Shown here: positions 24,471 to 34,594 of the stretch, piece after piece
Layout of the letters: every line of letters begins with the position of its first letter
Numbering within the stretch: position 1 is the first letter of the stretch
DNA from: an uncultured Gemmiger sp.
GTDB taxonomy: Bacteria > Bacillota > Clostridia > Oscillospirales > Ruminococcaceae
Reading direction: 5' to 3'
DNA length: 64,000 nt
Assembly: GCA_949295035.1 (NCBI GenBank)
Contig: CASFJO010000059.1
Location: forward strand, 1-64,000
Program-made: the position numbers and the translations under genes
Notes under the pieces: model-generated
Told to the model about the DNA's origin: nothing
Seen by the model: only the letters and a program-made list of their open reading frames with translations
Database searches by the model: none

Positions 24471-24486
24471 TCACTATGGAGGTAGT

Positions 24487-26385
24487 ATGGCACAGACAGA
24501 CAAGCAATCCAATCCCGCAACAGAAAAGAAACCGGCCCGCCGCGCGCCGGCCCGCCGTCCCGCGGCCAAAACCACACAGGAAGGCGGCAGCCGCCGGCCC
24601 CGCGCATCCAAGCCCAAAAATCCCGCGGCGGCCGCCGGTTCCGCGCCCGCCGCGCAGGCGGCGCTCCAGGCGGAGCCCCGGCCGAACAACCGCCGCCGCA
24701 ACCCGGCGCGCCGGGGCGCCGCGGCCCCCGAAATGCGGATCATCCCGCTGGGCGGCCTGGGCGAGGTGGGCAAGAATATCACCCTCTATGAGTGCGAGGG
24801 GGATATGCTGCTGGTGGACTGCGGCCTGGTCTTTCCGGACAGCGAGATGTTCGGCATTGATCTGGTCATTCCCGATTTTGCCTATGCAGTACAGAACAAA
24901 GACCGGATCAAGGGTGTGATCATCACCCATGGGCACGAAGACCATATCGGCAGCCTGCCCTATCTGCTGCGGCAGGTGAATCTGCCCATCTATGCCACCC
25001 GGCTCACCATCGGCCTGATCAAAAACAAGCTGGAGGAGCATGGGCTGCTCGGCAGCACCAAATTCGTGGAGATCGCCCCCAAGCACAAGTTCAAACTGGG
25101 CTGTTTCACCATTGAGCCCATCCATGTGAACCACTCCATCCCGGACGCGGTCGCGTTCGCGATTGAATGCCCCGCCGGCATCGTGATCCAGACCGGCGAC
25201 TTCAAGGTGGATTATACGCCGCTTACCGGCGGCCCCACCGATCTGACCACCATTGCCGAGTACGGCCGCCGGGGCGTGCTGGCCCTGTTGAGCGATTCCA
25301 CCAACGCGGAGCGCCCGGGCTTCACCGCCACCGAGCACAAGGTGGCCGAGAGCGTGAGCAATCTGTTCCGCCGGGCTTCCAAACAGCGGATCATTATCGC
25401 GACCTTCGCTTCCAACCTCTACCGCATTCAGCAGATGATCGACCTGGCGGTGGAGAACGGCCGCAAGGTGGCGGTGTCCGGCCGCAGCATGGCCAACAAT
25501 ACCCAAATGGCGCTGGAACTGGGCTATCTGCACGCACCGGAAGGGGTGCTGATCGATCTGGAACTGATCAACCGGTATCCGCCGGAGAAGATCGTGCTCA
25601 TCACAACCGGCAGCCAGGGCGAGCCGCTGAGCGCGCTGTCCCGCATGGCCAGCAGCAGCCACCGCAACGTGCGGGTGGGCCCGGGGGACTTTATCATCAT
25701 CAGCGCAAACCCCATCCCCGGAAACGAAAAGATGGTCACCAAAGTAGTGAACGGGCTGTTGAGCCTGGGCGCCGAGGTCATCTATGAATCCATGTACGAT
25801 GTACATGTATCCGGCCACGCCTGTCAGGAAGAACAGAAACTGATGCTCACCCTGGCCAATCCTCAGTATTTCCTGCCGGTGCACGGTGAGTACAAGCAGC
25901 TGAAAAAGCATGCCATGACCGCCATGAAACTGGGTATTCCGGAGAAGAACATCCTCATCGCCGCCAATGGCGACTGCATCAACCTGTCCCGGGATGCCAT
26001 GACCCTGGGCGAGCCGGTACAGGCCGGCGCCGTCATGGTGGACGGCCTGGGAGTGGGCGATGTGGGCAACGTGGTGCTGCGGGATCGCCGGCACCTGTCC
26101 CAGGATGGCCTGGTCATCGTGGTGACAACGGTGGATAACAAGACCGGCCAGGTGCTGGCCGGGCCGGATCTGGTCAGCCGGGGCTTTGTGTACGTGCGGG
26201 AAAGCGAGGAACTGATGGACGAGGCCCGCCGGGTGGTGCAGGCAGTGTTCGACAAGTGCGCCGCCGACTATCACATGCACGACTGGAACAGCGTCAAGAC
26301 CCGTGTGCGGGAATCGCTCAGCGCCTATATCTACCGCAAGACCAAGCGCAGCCCGATGATCCTGCCCATCCTGATGGAAGTGTAA
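24487..26385 (+). CDS. rnj: ribonuclease J
   Basis: A 632-residue metallo-beta-lactamase/beta-CASP RNase that matures and degrades RNA (5'-3' exo- and endonuclease). Residues 1-75 are an unusual Lys/Arg/Pro/Ala-rich extension; the conserved enzyme begins at M-R-I-I-P-L-G-G-L-G-E-V-G. The zinc motif H-G-H-E-D-H is at 148-153, and the beta-CASP part (S-D-S-T-N-A, S-G-R-S-M, G-S-Q-G-E-P) and the C-terminal domain follow. Typical RNase J has about 555 residues, so the extension accounts for the excess. ATG 24487 follows TGGAGG; an upstream in-frame ATG at 24445 has no such site. The long structured leader hints at autoregulation. Confidence 0.94.
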   Translation: MAQTDKQSNPATEKKPARRAPARRPAAKTTQEGGSRRPRASKPKNPAAAAGSAPAAQAALQAEPRPNNRRRNPARRGAAAPEMRIIPLGGLGEVGKNITLYECEGDMLLVDCGLVFPDSEMFGIDLVIPDFAYAVQNKDRIKGVIITHGHEDHIGSLPYLLRQVNLPIYATRLTIGLIKNKLEEHGLLGSTKFVEIAPKHKFKLGCFTIEPIHVNHSIPDAVAFAIECPAGIVIQTGDFKVDYTPLTGGPTDLTTIAEYGRRGVLALLSDSTNAERPGFTATEHKVAESVSNLFRRASKQRIIIATFASNLYRIQQMIDLAVENGRKVAVSGRSMANNTQMALELGYLHAPEGVLIDLELINRYPPEKIVLITTGSQGEPLSALSRMASSSHRNVRVGPGDFIIISANPIPGNEKMVTKVVNGLLSLGAEVIYESMYDVHVSGHACQEEQKLMLTLANPQYFLPVHGEYKQLKKHAMTAMKLGIPEKNILIAANGDCINLSRDAMTLGEPVQAGAVMVDGLGVGDVGNVVLRDRRHLSQDGLVIVVTTVDNKTGQVLAGPDLVSRGFVYVRESEELMDEARRVVQAVFDKCAADYHMHDWNSVKTRVRESLSAYIYRKTKRSPMILPILMEV

Positions 26386-26467
26386 ACAAAGCCTGCGCCC
26401 GGCGCGCGGCGTCATACGGCGGACCGTCCGCTCTGCGGCGGAGACGCGCCGTATCGAGGAGAGAACC

Positions 26468-28477
26468 ATGAAACGCAATCCCCGACTTCAACTGGAGATC
26501 CTGCTGGCGGTGCTGGCCGCGCTCTGCGCCGCGCTGCTGGCGGTGCTGACCTTTGACCGGCCGATCCTGCTGATCCCGGCGGGGCTGGCCCTGGTGCTGA
26601 TCCTGGTGCTGGCCGCTCTCGGCGCGCGCCGTCTGCGCCGCCGGGTCGCCCGGTATCTCAGCGGCGATGTGTCCGTGCCCGGCGGCGTGCAGGCTTCGCT
26701 GGCCGCCATGCCGCTTCCCGCGATGGTACTGCAGAGCGGCGCTTTGCTCTGGCACAATGCCCTGTTTGAGGCGTGCTTAGGCCCTGGCAGCCTGCTGGAG
26801 CCGGTGCGGCAGCTGCTGCCCGGCCTTGACCTGGCCGCCGCTTCCCGCCCGGAGGGGCAGGATCTGACGGTGGGGGAGCGCCGATTCAATGTGTATGCCT
26901 CCGGCGCGTCGCAGGAGGGCGATGTGTGGGTGGTGTTCCTGGTGGAATTGACCGGGCTGCGGGCTACCGCGGCCGAGTATGCCGCCAGCCGGCCTGCCTA
27001 TATGCTGCTGGAGGTAGACGGCTACGATATCCTGTTCAACGGAATGAAGGATTCGGAAAAGGCCCGCCTGATGGAAGGGGTCAACCGGACGCTGGAGCAG
27101 TATTTTGGCCAGACTTCCGGTTTTCTGCGTCGCCTGGGCGGGGGGCGGTACATCGCGGTGGTGGAAGAACGCCACATGCGGCAGATGGTGGAGGAACGGT
27201 TCAGCCTGCTGGATCAGATCCGTGCGCTGGACGACACCCAGACCATCACCCTGTCCGCCGGGGTGGGCCGTGGCGGCGTCACCCTGGCCGAGTGCCAGGA
27301 AATGGCCCAGCAGTCCCTGGATATGGCGCTAGGCCGTGGCGGCGATCAGGTGGCTGTGAAAACCCAGGACGGATTTGAGTTTTACGGCGGGGTATCCCGC
27401 AGCGTCGAGAAGCGCAGCAAGGTCAAGAACCGCATCCTGGCCACCGCTTTGGCCGATATGATCCGCCAGAGCGACAGCGTCATCATCATGGGCCACCGGA
27501 TGAGCGATCTGGACAGCCTGGGCGCGGCCATCGGGGTACTGCGGATCTGCAAGATCCTGGATGTGCCGGCCATTATCGCCATCCGCAGCGGAGCCACCCT
27601 GGCCGGGCCGCTGCTGCGCCAGTTCAAGGAAGCCGGATTCGGGGAGGACTTCACCGAGCCGGAGGACGTGCTGGACACCATCACCCGGGACACTCTGCTG
27701 GTGGTGGTGGATACCTACCTGACCCACCTGCTGGAGAGCCGGGAGATCTACGAGCGGTGCCGCCATGTGGCGGTGATCGACCACCATCGCAAGACGATGG
27801 GCTACATTGAAAATCCGGTTGTGCTCTGCCATGAGCCCTATGCCTCCTCCGCCAGCGAGCTTGTGAGCGAAATGCTGCAGTACGTGGGCACCTGGGAGGA
27901 CAAGCCCACCCCGCTGGAGGCGCAGGCCCTGCTGGCCGGCATCATGCTGGACACCCGTAATTTCGCCCTGCACACCGGTGTGCGCACCTTCGAGGCCGCG
28001 GCGTATCTGCGGCAGATGGGCGCCCGCACCGAGGAGGTCAAGCGGCTGTTTTCCAACAGCATGGAGGAATATACCGCCAAGGCATCGCTGGTGGAAAATG
28101 CCTTTATTCATAAAGGCTGTGCCATCTCGGTATGCGGTCCGCTGGCTCCGGGGCTGGCGGTGGTGGTGCCCCAGGCGGCCAATGACCTGCTGGGCATCGA
28201 GGGAGTGGCCGCCAGCTTTGTGGCGGTGGAAAAGAACGGCGGCGTAAACATCTCGGCCCGCAGCATGGGCGAGGTGAACGTGCAGGTCGTGATGGAGTCT
28301 TTGGGCGGCGGCGGGCATCTGACCATGGCCGGGGCCCAGCTGAAGGACTGCACAGCCCAGCACGCCCGGGAGCTGCTGATCGGGGCGGTGGACGCGTTCC
28401 GCGCCGAGCAGGAGAAAAAAGCAAAAAACAATCCCGGTCCCGGGAATGCCCGGGACGGAAAGAAGGAGTCAAGATGA
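26468..28477 (+). CDS. gdpP: cyclic-di-AMP phosphodiesterase of the GdpP type
   Basis: A 669-residue membrane-bound phosphodiesterase that cleaves c-di-AMP. Two hydrophobic segments lie at residues about 9-55, a PAS-like domain at about 70-155, and a degenerate GGDEF domain at about 170-300 in which the G-G-D-E-F loop is replaced (R-L-G-G-G-R-Y). The DHH catalytic domain is at about 335-490 ([21 protein letters not shown]) and the DHHA1 domain carries G-G-G-G-H. ATG 26468 follows GAGGAGAG. The stop overlaps the start of rplI. The order gdpP-rplI-dnaB is common in Bacillota. Confidence 0.94.
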   Translation: MKRNPRLQLEILLAVLAALCAALLAVLTFDRPILLIPAGLALVLILVLAALGARRLRRRVARYLSGDVSVPGGVQASLAAMPLPAMVLQSGALLWHNALFEACLGPGSLLEPVRQLLPGLDLAAASRPEGQDLTVGERRFNVYASGASQEGDVWVVFLVELTGLRATAAEYAASRPAYMLLEVDGYDILFNGMKDSEKARLMEGVNRTLEQYFGQTSGFLRRLGGGRYIAVVEERHMRQMVEERFSLLDQIRALDDTQTITLSAGVGRGGVTLAECQEMAQQSLDMALGRGGDQVAVKTQDGFEFYGGVSRSVEKRSKVKNRILATALADMIRQSDSVIIMGHRMSDLDSLGAAIGVLRICKILDVPAIIAIRSGATLAGPLLRQFKEAGFGEDFTEPEDVLDTITRDTLLVVVDTYLTHLLESREIYERCRHVAVIDHHRKTMGYIENPVVLCHEPYASSASELVSEMLQYVGTWEDKPTPLEAQALLAGIMLDTRNFALHTGVRTFEAAAYLRQMGARTEEVKRLFSNSMEEYTAKASLVENAFIHKGCAISVCGPLAPGLAVVVPQAANDLLGIEGVAASFVAVEKNGGVNISARSMGEVNVQVVMESLGGGGHLTMAGAQLKDCTAQHARELLIGAVDAFRAEQEKKAKNNPGPGNARDGKKESR

Positions 28478-28920
28478 AGGTCATTCTTAAACAGGACGTA
28501 AAGAACATCGGTAAAAAGGACGAGATCCATGAGGTGTCGGACGGCTACGCCCGCAACTTTCTGTTCCCCCGCGGTCTGGCCGCTGCGGCCGATGCGGGCG
28601 CGCTGAACGTGGCCCGCACCAAGAGCGAGGCTCAGGCCCATCACGCCGCCGAGGCGCTGGCTCAGGCCCAGGCGCTGGCCGCCAAGGTAGAGGGAAAGAC
28701 GGTGACCCTGAAGGCCAAAGGGGGCGCCTCCGGCCGCCTGTTCGGCAAGATCACCGCCAAAGACGTGGCCAATGGCCTGTCCAAGGTGGTGGGCGCCGAG
28801 GTGGACAAGCGCAAGGTGGAACTGGAGCGGGATATCAAGGATTTCGGAACCTTTACCGCCGTGATCAAGCTGCACGCCGGCGTCAGTGCCAGCTTCAAGG
28901 TCAAGGTGGAAGAACTGTAA
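28474..28920 (+). CDS. rplI: 50S ribosomal protein L9
   Basis: A 148-residue ribosomal protein. The N-terminal rRNA-binding domain ([28 protein letters not shown]) is followed by the long connecting helix and the C-terminal domain ending in K-V-K-V-E-E-L. Length and start are standard; ATG 28474 overlaps the gdpP stop and has AAGGAG upstream. Confidence 0.97.
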   Translation: MKVILKQDVKNIGKKDEIHEVSDGYARNFLFPRGLAAAADAGALNVARTKSEAQAHHAAEALAQAQALAAKVEGKTVTLKAKGGASGRLFGKITAKDVANGLSKVVGAEVDKRKVELERDIKDFGTFTAVIKLHAGVSASFKVKVEEL

Positions 28921-29006
28921 CAAACATACCGCCGGCGCGGGGCACAACGCTGCTCTGCGCCGTTTATCCTGTTGGCCCCGCCGGGCCGGAAAAGAGCGCG
29001 TGAACG

Positions 29007-30401
29007 ATGAAAGATGTAAGCCTCAACCTGGAAAGCATGGGCCTGTCCCTGCCCTATAATCTGCGGGCGGAACAGTCGGTGCTGGGCGCGGTGCTGCTGG
29101 AGCCGGGCGTTCTGGCCGATCTGGTGGAGCTCCTTCGCCCGGAGATGTTTTATCAGCGCAGCAACGGGGAGATCTTTTCCCAGATGCTGCGGCTGTACAC
29201 CGCCGGCTATTCCCTGGATTTTGTCACCCTGCAGGAGGCTGTCAGCGCCAGCGGGGCGTTCGAGAGCCCGGACGCGGCGGTGCAGTATCTGACCAGCATC
29301 GCTGAGACGGTGCCCTCGGTGAGCAACGTAAAGGCCTACGCCCGCATCGTGGAGGAGAAGTACCGGGTGCGTCAGCTGATGCTGGCGGCCCAGGGGATCC
29401 TGGAACAGAGCGCCGAGGAGACCGACGCGGACCTGTTGCTGGAAAGCGCCGAGCAGCGGCTGTATGAGATCCGCAGCGGCCGGGGGCAGACCGGCCTGAC
29501 CCAGATGAACGATGTGGTGGTGGATACCCTCATCAGCCTGCAGCAGCTGTCCGGCCCCAACCGCAGCAAATACGCGGGCATCCCCACCGGTTTCACCGGG
29601 CTGGATGAGCTGCTCAGCGGCGGGCTGGGCCGGTCGGATCTGATCATCCTGGCCGCCCGCCCCGGTATGGGCAAGACCAGCTTTGCGCTGAACATCGCCA
29701 CCAATGTGGCCAAACGCCAGAAGATCCCGGTGGCTATCTTCAGCCTGGAGATGGGCAAGGACCAGATCGTCAGCCGTATCCTGTCCTCCGAAGCGGGCAT
29801 CGGCAGCCAGGCGTTCCGTACCGGCGCCCTCACCAGTTCCGACTGGCAGGACCTGGTGCATGTGACCGAACTGCTCCACGACGTGCCCATCTTTATGGAC
29901 GATACCTCCAACATCACCATCCCGGAGATCAAGGCGAAGATCCGCCAGATCAACCGGGATACATCCCGCGCGCCCATTGGCCTGATCGTTATCGACTATC
30001 TTCAGCTGATGAGCACCGGCAAGCGCACCGAAAACCGGGTGCAGGAGATCAGCGAGATCACCCGGAACCTGAAGATCATGGCCAAGGAACTGAACGTGCC
30101 GGTGATCGCGCTGTCCCAGCTGAGCCGCGCCACCGAAAAGAGCGGCCGCGCCGATCATCAGCCCCAGCTGTCCGACCTGCGGGACTCCGGCTCCATCGAG
30201 CAGGACGCCGATATCGTGCTCATGCTCTACCGGGAAGGCTACTATGCCTCCACCTCCGGCAGCGACACCCAGGTGGACGCGGACACAGCCTACTGCATCG
30301 TGGCCAAGAACCGTCACGGCTCCACCGACCGGGTACCGCTGGGCTGGGACGGCGCCCATACCCGCTTCATGAACCGGGATTTTGTCCATGAATACAACTG
30401 A
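29007..30401 (+). CDS. dnaB: replicative DNA helicase
   Basis: A 464-residue hexameric helicase that unwinds DNA at the fork and binds primase through its N-terminal domain (residues about 1-110: P-Y-N-L-R-A-E-Q-S-V-L-G-A-V-L-L). The RecA-like C-terminal domain has Walker A A-R-P-G-M-G-K-T, Walker B L-I-V-I-D-Y-L-Q-L-M, Q-L-S-R-A-T-E and R-D-S-G-S-I-E-Q-D-A-D. No intein interrupts it. The Shine-Dalgarno sequence is weak (AAAAGAG). Its end overlaps the start of tilS by 14 bp. Confidence 0.96.
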   Translation: MKDVSLNLESMGLSLPYNLRAEQSVLGAVLLEPGVLADLVELLRPEMFYQRSNGEIFSQMLRLYTAGYSLDFVTLQEAVSASGAFESPDAAVQYLTSIAETVPSVSNVKAYARIVEEKYRVRQLMLAAQGILEQSAEETDADLLLESAEQRLYEIRSGRGQTGLTQMNDVVVDTLISLQQLSGPNRSKYAGIPTGFTGLDELLSGGLGRSDLIILAARPGMGKTSFALNIATNVAKRQKIPVAIFSLEMGKDQIVSRILSSEAGIGSQAFRTGALTSSDWQDLVHVTELLHDVPIFMDDTSNITIPEIKAKIRQINRDTSRAPIGLIVIDYLQLMSTGKRTENRVQEISEITRNLKIMAKELNVPVIALSQLSRATEKSGRADHQPQLSDLRDSGSIEQDADIVLMLYREGYYASTSGSDTQVDADTAYCIVAKNRHGSTDRVPLGWDGAHTRFMNRDFVHEYN

Positions 30402-31785
30402 ACCCATGCAGCTCCGCCTGGAAGAGGAAGTCGGTACCTTTATCCGGGCCCGGGGGCTGTTCCCACAGGCCGGCAGGGTCATTGTGGCGGTCTCCGGCGG
30501 GGCCGACTCGATGGCCCTGCTGGCGTTTGCGCTGCGCCGGGCGGGCGACTGGGGCTGCACCGTGGAGGCGGCCCATGTAAACCACGGGCTGCGGGGCGCG
30601 GACGCCGACGCGGACGAGGCGTTCGTGGCGGCTTTCTGCGCCGAACAGGGAATAAAAATTTACCGGCACAGCCCCGCCGCCGCGGGCGTCTCGGTGCCGG
30701 AGCATCCCGGGGAGGACTGGGCCCGCCGGCTGCGGTATGGCTGGTTTGAACAGCTGGCCGAGGCGCAAGGGGCGGTCATCGCCACCGCCCACACCCGTAC
30801 CGACCAGGCCGAGACCCTGCTGCTGCGGCTGGCCAGGGGCAGCGGGCTGCGGGGCGCGGCGGGCATCCCGGTGCGGCGCAGCTGTTTTGTGCGGCCGTTT
30901 CTCTGCGTGGAGCGGGCGGACACCGAGGCCTACTGCCGCGCGCTGGGCGTGCCCTGGGTGCAGGACGCCACCAACGACGCCGATGAATACGCCCGCAACC
31001 GGGTACGGCACACCGCGGTGCCCGCGCTGGAAACGGTAAATCCGGCGGCGGTGCGGGCTCTGAGCGGTTTCTGCGAAAGGATGGCGGCGCTGGACGGGTA
31101 TTTTGCCCAAAAGGCGGACACCCTGTTACTGCGGGCCGCGGCAGGGGATAGCTGGCGGCGGGATATCCTGCTGGCCGCCGATGAGCCGGTGCGCCAGGCG
31201 GCGCTGCTGGCGATTTTGCGGCGGGCCTGCGATCCCAGCGCCCGCCGGCTGGAACTGACGGAACAGCTCCTGGCCGCCGGTTCGGGCGCGGTGCAGCTGA
31301 GCCCCGGGGCCCGTGTGCGGGCGAAGGACGGACGGCTGTGGCTGGAGCGAGCGGAAGCCCGAACACCACCCGCCGCCGCGCCTTGCATGCCGCTGGAGCC
31401 GGGCGAGTGGGCCCTGGGCGGTGATTTTTGTGTGAAAATCGAGATACTGAACGCGAATTTCGCGTCTTTGGCCCCGGATGTTTACAAAAAAGACTTAAAC
31501 TATTTAGCGGATTATGCTAAAATAGCATCAAGCGCCCGGCTGCGCACCCGGCAGCCCGGCGACCGCTTTGCCCCCCGGGGTCGCGGAGTGACCAAGACCC
31601 TGCACCGCTATTTTATTGAAGAAAAGATCCCTGCCGTCCGCCGGGGCCTCTGGCCGCTGGCCGCCGACGGGGATCGGGTGCTCTGGCTTTGGGGCGTCGG
31701 CTTTGCCGAAGGCACACAGCCCGGCCCGGATACAGACCGGCTTATCCGGATCACCCCGATCGCACAAGTGGAGGAAACAACATGA
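30388..31785 (+). CDS. tilS: tRNA(Ile)-lysidine synthase
   Basis: A 465-residue enzyme that attaches lysine to the wobble cytidine of tRNA-Ile(CAU), changing its codon reading to AUA. The PP-loop V-S-G-G-A-D-S-M-A-L-L lies near residues 34-44, with the following A-H-V-N-H-G-L-R-G and H-T-R-T-D-Q-A-E-T-L-L-L-R-L-A-R-G-S-G patterns of the N-type ATPase domain. The C-terminal tRNA-binding domain begins near residue 380 and contains T-R-Q-P-G-D-R. ATG 30388 lies inside the end of dnaB; TTG 30382 and ATG 30406 are alternatives. The stop overlaps hpt. The middle is Ala-rich and variable. Confidence 0.94.
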   Translation: MNTTEPMQLRLEEEVGTFIRARGLFPQAGRVIVAVSGGADSMALLAFALRRAGDWGCTVEAAHVNHGLRGADADADEAFVAAFCAEQGIKIYRHSPAAAGVSVPEHPGEDWARRLRYGWFEQLAEAQGAVIATAHTRTDQAETLLLRLARGSGLRGAAGIPVRRSCFVRPFLCVERADTEAYCRALGVPWVQDATNDADEYARNRVRHTAVPALETVNPAAVRALSGFCERMAALDGYFAQKADTLLLRAAAGDSWRRDILLAADEPVRQAALLAILRRACDPSARRLELTEQLLAAGSGAVQLSPGARVRAKDGRLWLERAEARTPPAAAPCMPLEPGEWALGGDFCVKIEILNANFASLAPDVYKKDLNYLADYAKIASSARLRTRQPGDRFAPRGRGVTKTLHRYFIEEKIPAVRRGLWPLAADGDRVLWLWGVGFAEGTQPGPDTDRLIRITPIAQVEETT

Positions 31786-32327
31786 GTTTGAACGACGATA
31801 TCCTGAAGGTTTTGTATTCCGAAGAGGAACTCAAAGCCAAATGCGCTGAGATGGGCGCGCAGATCACCCGGGATTATGCGGGCAAGAACCTGCTGCTGGT
31901 CACGGTGCTCAAGGGCGCGGTAGTCTACTTCACCGACCTGATGCGGTATATCGACCTGCCCTGTACCATCGACTTTATGATCGTTTCCTCCTACGGTTCC
32001 GGGGTCAAGACCAGCGGCGTGGTCAAGATCGTCAAAGATCTGGATACCGATCTGAGCGGTAAGGACCTGCTGATCGTGGAGGATATTCTGGATACCGGCC
32101 TGACCCTTTCCTACCTGAAAGGTATGCTGGCCGCCCGCAACCCGGCCAGTATCCGCATCGCCACCCTGCTGGATAAACCGGACCGGCGCAAGGCCGACAT
32201 CAAGGCCGATTACATTGGCTACCGGGTGCCGGACGAGTTCGTGGTGGGCTATGGCCTGGACTACGACGAAAAATACCGCAACCTGCCCTACGTGGGGGTG
32301 CTCAAACCGGAGATCTATTCGGAATGA
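31782..32327 (+). CDS. hpt: hypoxanthine phosphoribosyltransferase
   Basis: A 181-residue purine-salvage enzyme producing IMP or GMP from hypoxanthine or guanine plus PRPP. The PRPP loop L-L-I-V-E-D-I-L-D-T-G-L-T-L is typical of Hpt, as are V-L-K-G-A-V-V-Y-F and V-V-G-Y-G-L-D-Y-D-E-K-Y-R-N-L-P-Y near the end. ATG 31782 overlaps the tilS stop (ATGA) behind GGAGG. The tilS-hpt-ftsH string is the standard Bacillota arrangement. Confidence 0.96.
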   Translation: MSLNDDILKVLYSEEELKAKCAEMGAQITRDYAGKNLLLVTVLKGAVVYFTDLMRYIDLPCTIDFMIVSSYGSGVKTSGVVKIVKDLDTDLSGKDLLIVEDILDTGLTLSYLKGMLAARNPASIRIATLLDKPDRRKADIKADYIGYRVPDEFVVGYGLDYDEKYRNLPYVGVLKPEIYSE

Positions 32328-32371
32328 GCCCTGTACCCAAGGCAAATTGACAGATAACAGGAGTTGATCTT

Positions 32372-34588
32372 TTGCCCCGTAAACCTCGATCCAACGGCAT
32401 TTTTATCGCCGTATTGCTGGTGATGGTCACCCTGGTGGTGATCTTTTACAGCGGCATGGGTTCCACCGTGTCCAGCTACACCACCATGACCTATTCCCAG
32501 GTCATCCAGTATTTTGAAAACAACCAGGTCGTGCGCTTCGATCTGGACCTGAACAGCAGCGTGCTGACCCTTCAGTTGAAAGATGGTCCGGTCGCGTTGC
32601 CGGAGAACGCTCAACCGGTCACCGCCCAGTCGGGCGCCGCGTCCGCGGGCGGGAGCGGCAGCCTGCTGGAGAGCCTGTTTGGCCAGGGCCTGGGCCAGCT
32701 GCCGCAAAACGGCCAGCAGACCCAGCAGAACCAGTCCGCTGCCGGTTCCGGTGAAAAGCTGGTGCAGGTATCCTACAAGATGCCCTATCTGGGCCTCTTT
32801 TTGGAGGATCTGAACAGCTATGTGGACAGCTACAACGCTGCCAATCCGGACGCCCCCATGGAATACGACATGAGCCCGGTGAAGAGCAGCTTCCCCTGGG
32901 AGCTGGTCATCTATCTGGTGCTGGCCGCGGGCATGATGTTCGTGATCTTCACTATGTATCGGGGCGGCCAGGGCGGCGGCGTGATGAACGTAGGCCGCGC
33001 CCGGGTCAAGGATCAGCAGGAATCCCAGCGCAAAGCCACCTTTGCCGACGTGGCCGGCGCGGATGAGGAGAAAGAAGAACTTCAGGAGATCGTGGAGTTT
33101 CTGAAAAACCCCTCCCGCTTCAACAGTCTGGGCGCCCGCATCCCCCACGGTGTACTGCTGGTGGGCCCTCCGGGCACCGGTAAGACCCTGCTGGCCCGTG
33201 CCTGCGCCGGCGAGGCCGGCGTGCCCTTCTACTCCATCTCCGGCTCCGACTTTGTGGAGATGTACGTGGGCGTGGGCGCGTCCCGTGTGCGGGATCTGTT
33301 CGACAAGGCCAAGCGCAGCATGCCCTGCATCATCTTTATCGACGAGATCGACGCGGTGGGCCGTCAGCGCGGCGCGGGCCTGGGCGGCGGCCACGACGAG
33401 CGGGAGCAGACCCTGAACCAGCTGTTGGTGGAGATGGACGGCTTTGGCGCCAACGAGGGCGTCATCGTGATCGCCGCCACCAACCGGGCGGATATCCTGG
33501 ACCGGGCGCTGCTGCGTCCCGGCCGGTTTGATCGTCAGGTATATGTGGGCCTGCCGGACGTGAAGGGCCGCGAGGAGATCCTCAAGGTCCACACCCGCCA
33601 GAAGCCCCTGGCTCCCGATGTGAACCTCAAGACCATCGCCCAGTCCACCGTGGGCTTTGCCGGCGCGGATCTGGAAAACCTGGTCAATGAGGCGGCCCTG
33701 CTGGCCGCCCGCCGGGGCAAAAAAGCGATCACCCGCCGCGAGATCGAGGAGGCCTCCATCAAGGTGGTGGCCGGACCCGAGAAAAAATCCCGTGTGGTCA
33801 CCGACAAGGAAAAGAAACTCACCGCCTACCATGAGGCGGGCCATGCCATCACCAGCTATTTCTGCCCCACCAACGACCCGGTGCATCAGATCAGCATTAT
33901 TCCCCGGGGCGCGGCGGGCGGATTTACCATGTATCTGCCGGATAAGGACGCCAGCTATGTGACCAAGACCGCCATGCAGGAACGGATCGTCAGCCTGCTG
34001 GGCGGCCGTGTGGCCGAGCAGCTGGTGCTGGAGGACATCTCCACCGGCGCGTCCAACGATCTGGAGCGGGCCACCCAAACCGCCCGTTCGATGGTCACCC
34101 GTTACGGCTTCAGCGAGAGATTGGGGCCGGTGGTCTACGGCTCCGACCCGGGCGAGACCTTCCTGGGCCGGGATTTTGGGCAGGGAAAGGGCTATTCCGA
34201 GACCATCGCCGCCGAGATCGACAGCGAGATCCGGGATATCGTGGACGAGGCCTACGAGACCGCCCGCCGTATTCTGAACAGCCACATGGAGCAGCTGCAT
34301 AAGGTGGCCGGTGAACTGCTGAATCGGGAAAAGCTTTCCGGCGAGGAGTTCAAGACCCTGATGGAAGGCGGGGAACTGCCTGCGCTGGACCCGACCCCCG
34401 ATCCGTCCGATCCGGCGCAGCCTGCCGCCGAGACACAGCCTGCCGGGGAGGAAGAACAGCCCGCCGGGGAGCAGACTTCTGCGGCTGAACCCGCGCAGGC
34501 CGAAGCGACCGAACCGGCGCTGCCCGCCGACGAAAGCGCCGCGCCGCAGCAGGAGCCCGCCGGGCAGAGCCCCGACGAAAAGGAGTGA
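32372..34588 (+). CDS. ftsH: ATP-dependent zinc metalloprotease FtsH
   Basis: A 738-residue membrane-anchored AAA+ protease. Transmembrane helix 1 is at about 9-28, an extracytoplasmic domain with a Gly/Gln-rich insert spans about 30-170, and helix 2 lies at about 175-195. The AAA module has Walker A G-P-P-G-T-G-K-T near 265, Walker [12 protein letters not shown] and the second region of homology. The zinc site H-E-A-G-H is at 487-491. Translation starts at TTG 32372, 8 bp after AGGAG; no closer ATG exists. The last 70 residues are an acidic Pro/Ala/Glu/Gln tail, longer than in most homologues, which raises the length above the usual 610-650. Confidence 0.96.
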   Translation: MPRKPRSNGIFIAVLLVMVTLVVIFYSGMGSTVSSYTTMTYSQVIQYFENNQVVRFDLDLNSSVLTLQLKDGPVALPENAQPVTAQSGAASAGGSGSLLESLFGQGLGQLPQNGQQTQQNQSAAGSGEKLVQVSYKMPYLGLFLEDLNSYVDSYNAANPDAPMEYDMSPVKSSFPWELVIYLVLAAGMMFVIFTMYRGGQGGGVMNVGRARVKDQQESQRKATFADVAGADEEKEELQEIVEFLKNPSRFNSLGARIPHGVLLVGPPGTGKTLLARACAGEAGVPFYSISGSDFVEMYVGVGASRVRDLFDKAKRSMPCIIFIDEIDAVGRQRGAGLGGGHDEREQTLNQLLVEMDGFGANEGVIVIAATNRADILDRALLRPGRFDRQVYVGLPDVKGREEILKVHTRQKPLAPDVNLKTIAQSTVGFAGADLENLVNEAALLAARRGKKAITRREIEEASIKVVAGPEKKSRVVTDKEKKLTAYHEAGHAITSYFCPTNDPVHQISIIPRGAAGGFTMYLPDKDASYVTKTAMQERIVSLLGGRVAEQLVLEDISTGASNDLERATQTARSMVTRYGFSERLGPVVYGSDPGETFLGRDFGQGKGYSETIAAEIDSEIRDIVDEAYETARRILNSHMEQLHKVAGELLNREKLSGEEFKTLMEGGELPALDPTPDPSDPAQPAAETQPAGEEEQPAGEQTSAAEPAQAEATEPALPADESAAPQQEPAGQSPDEKE

Positions 34589-34594
34589 TGCGCC

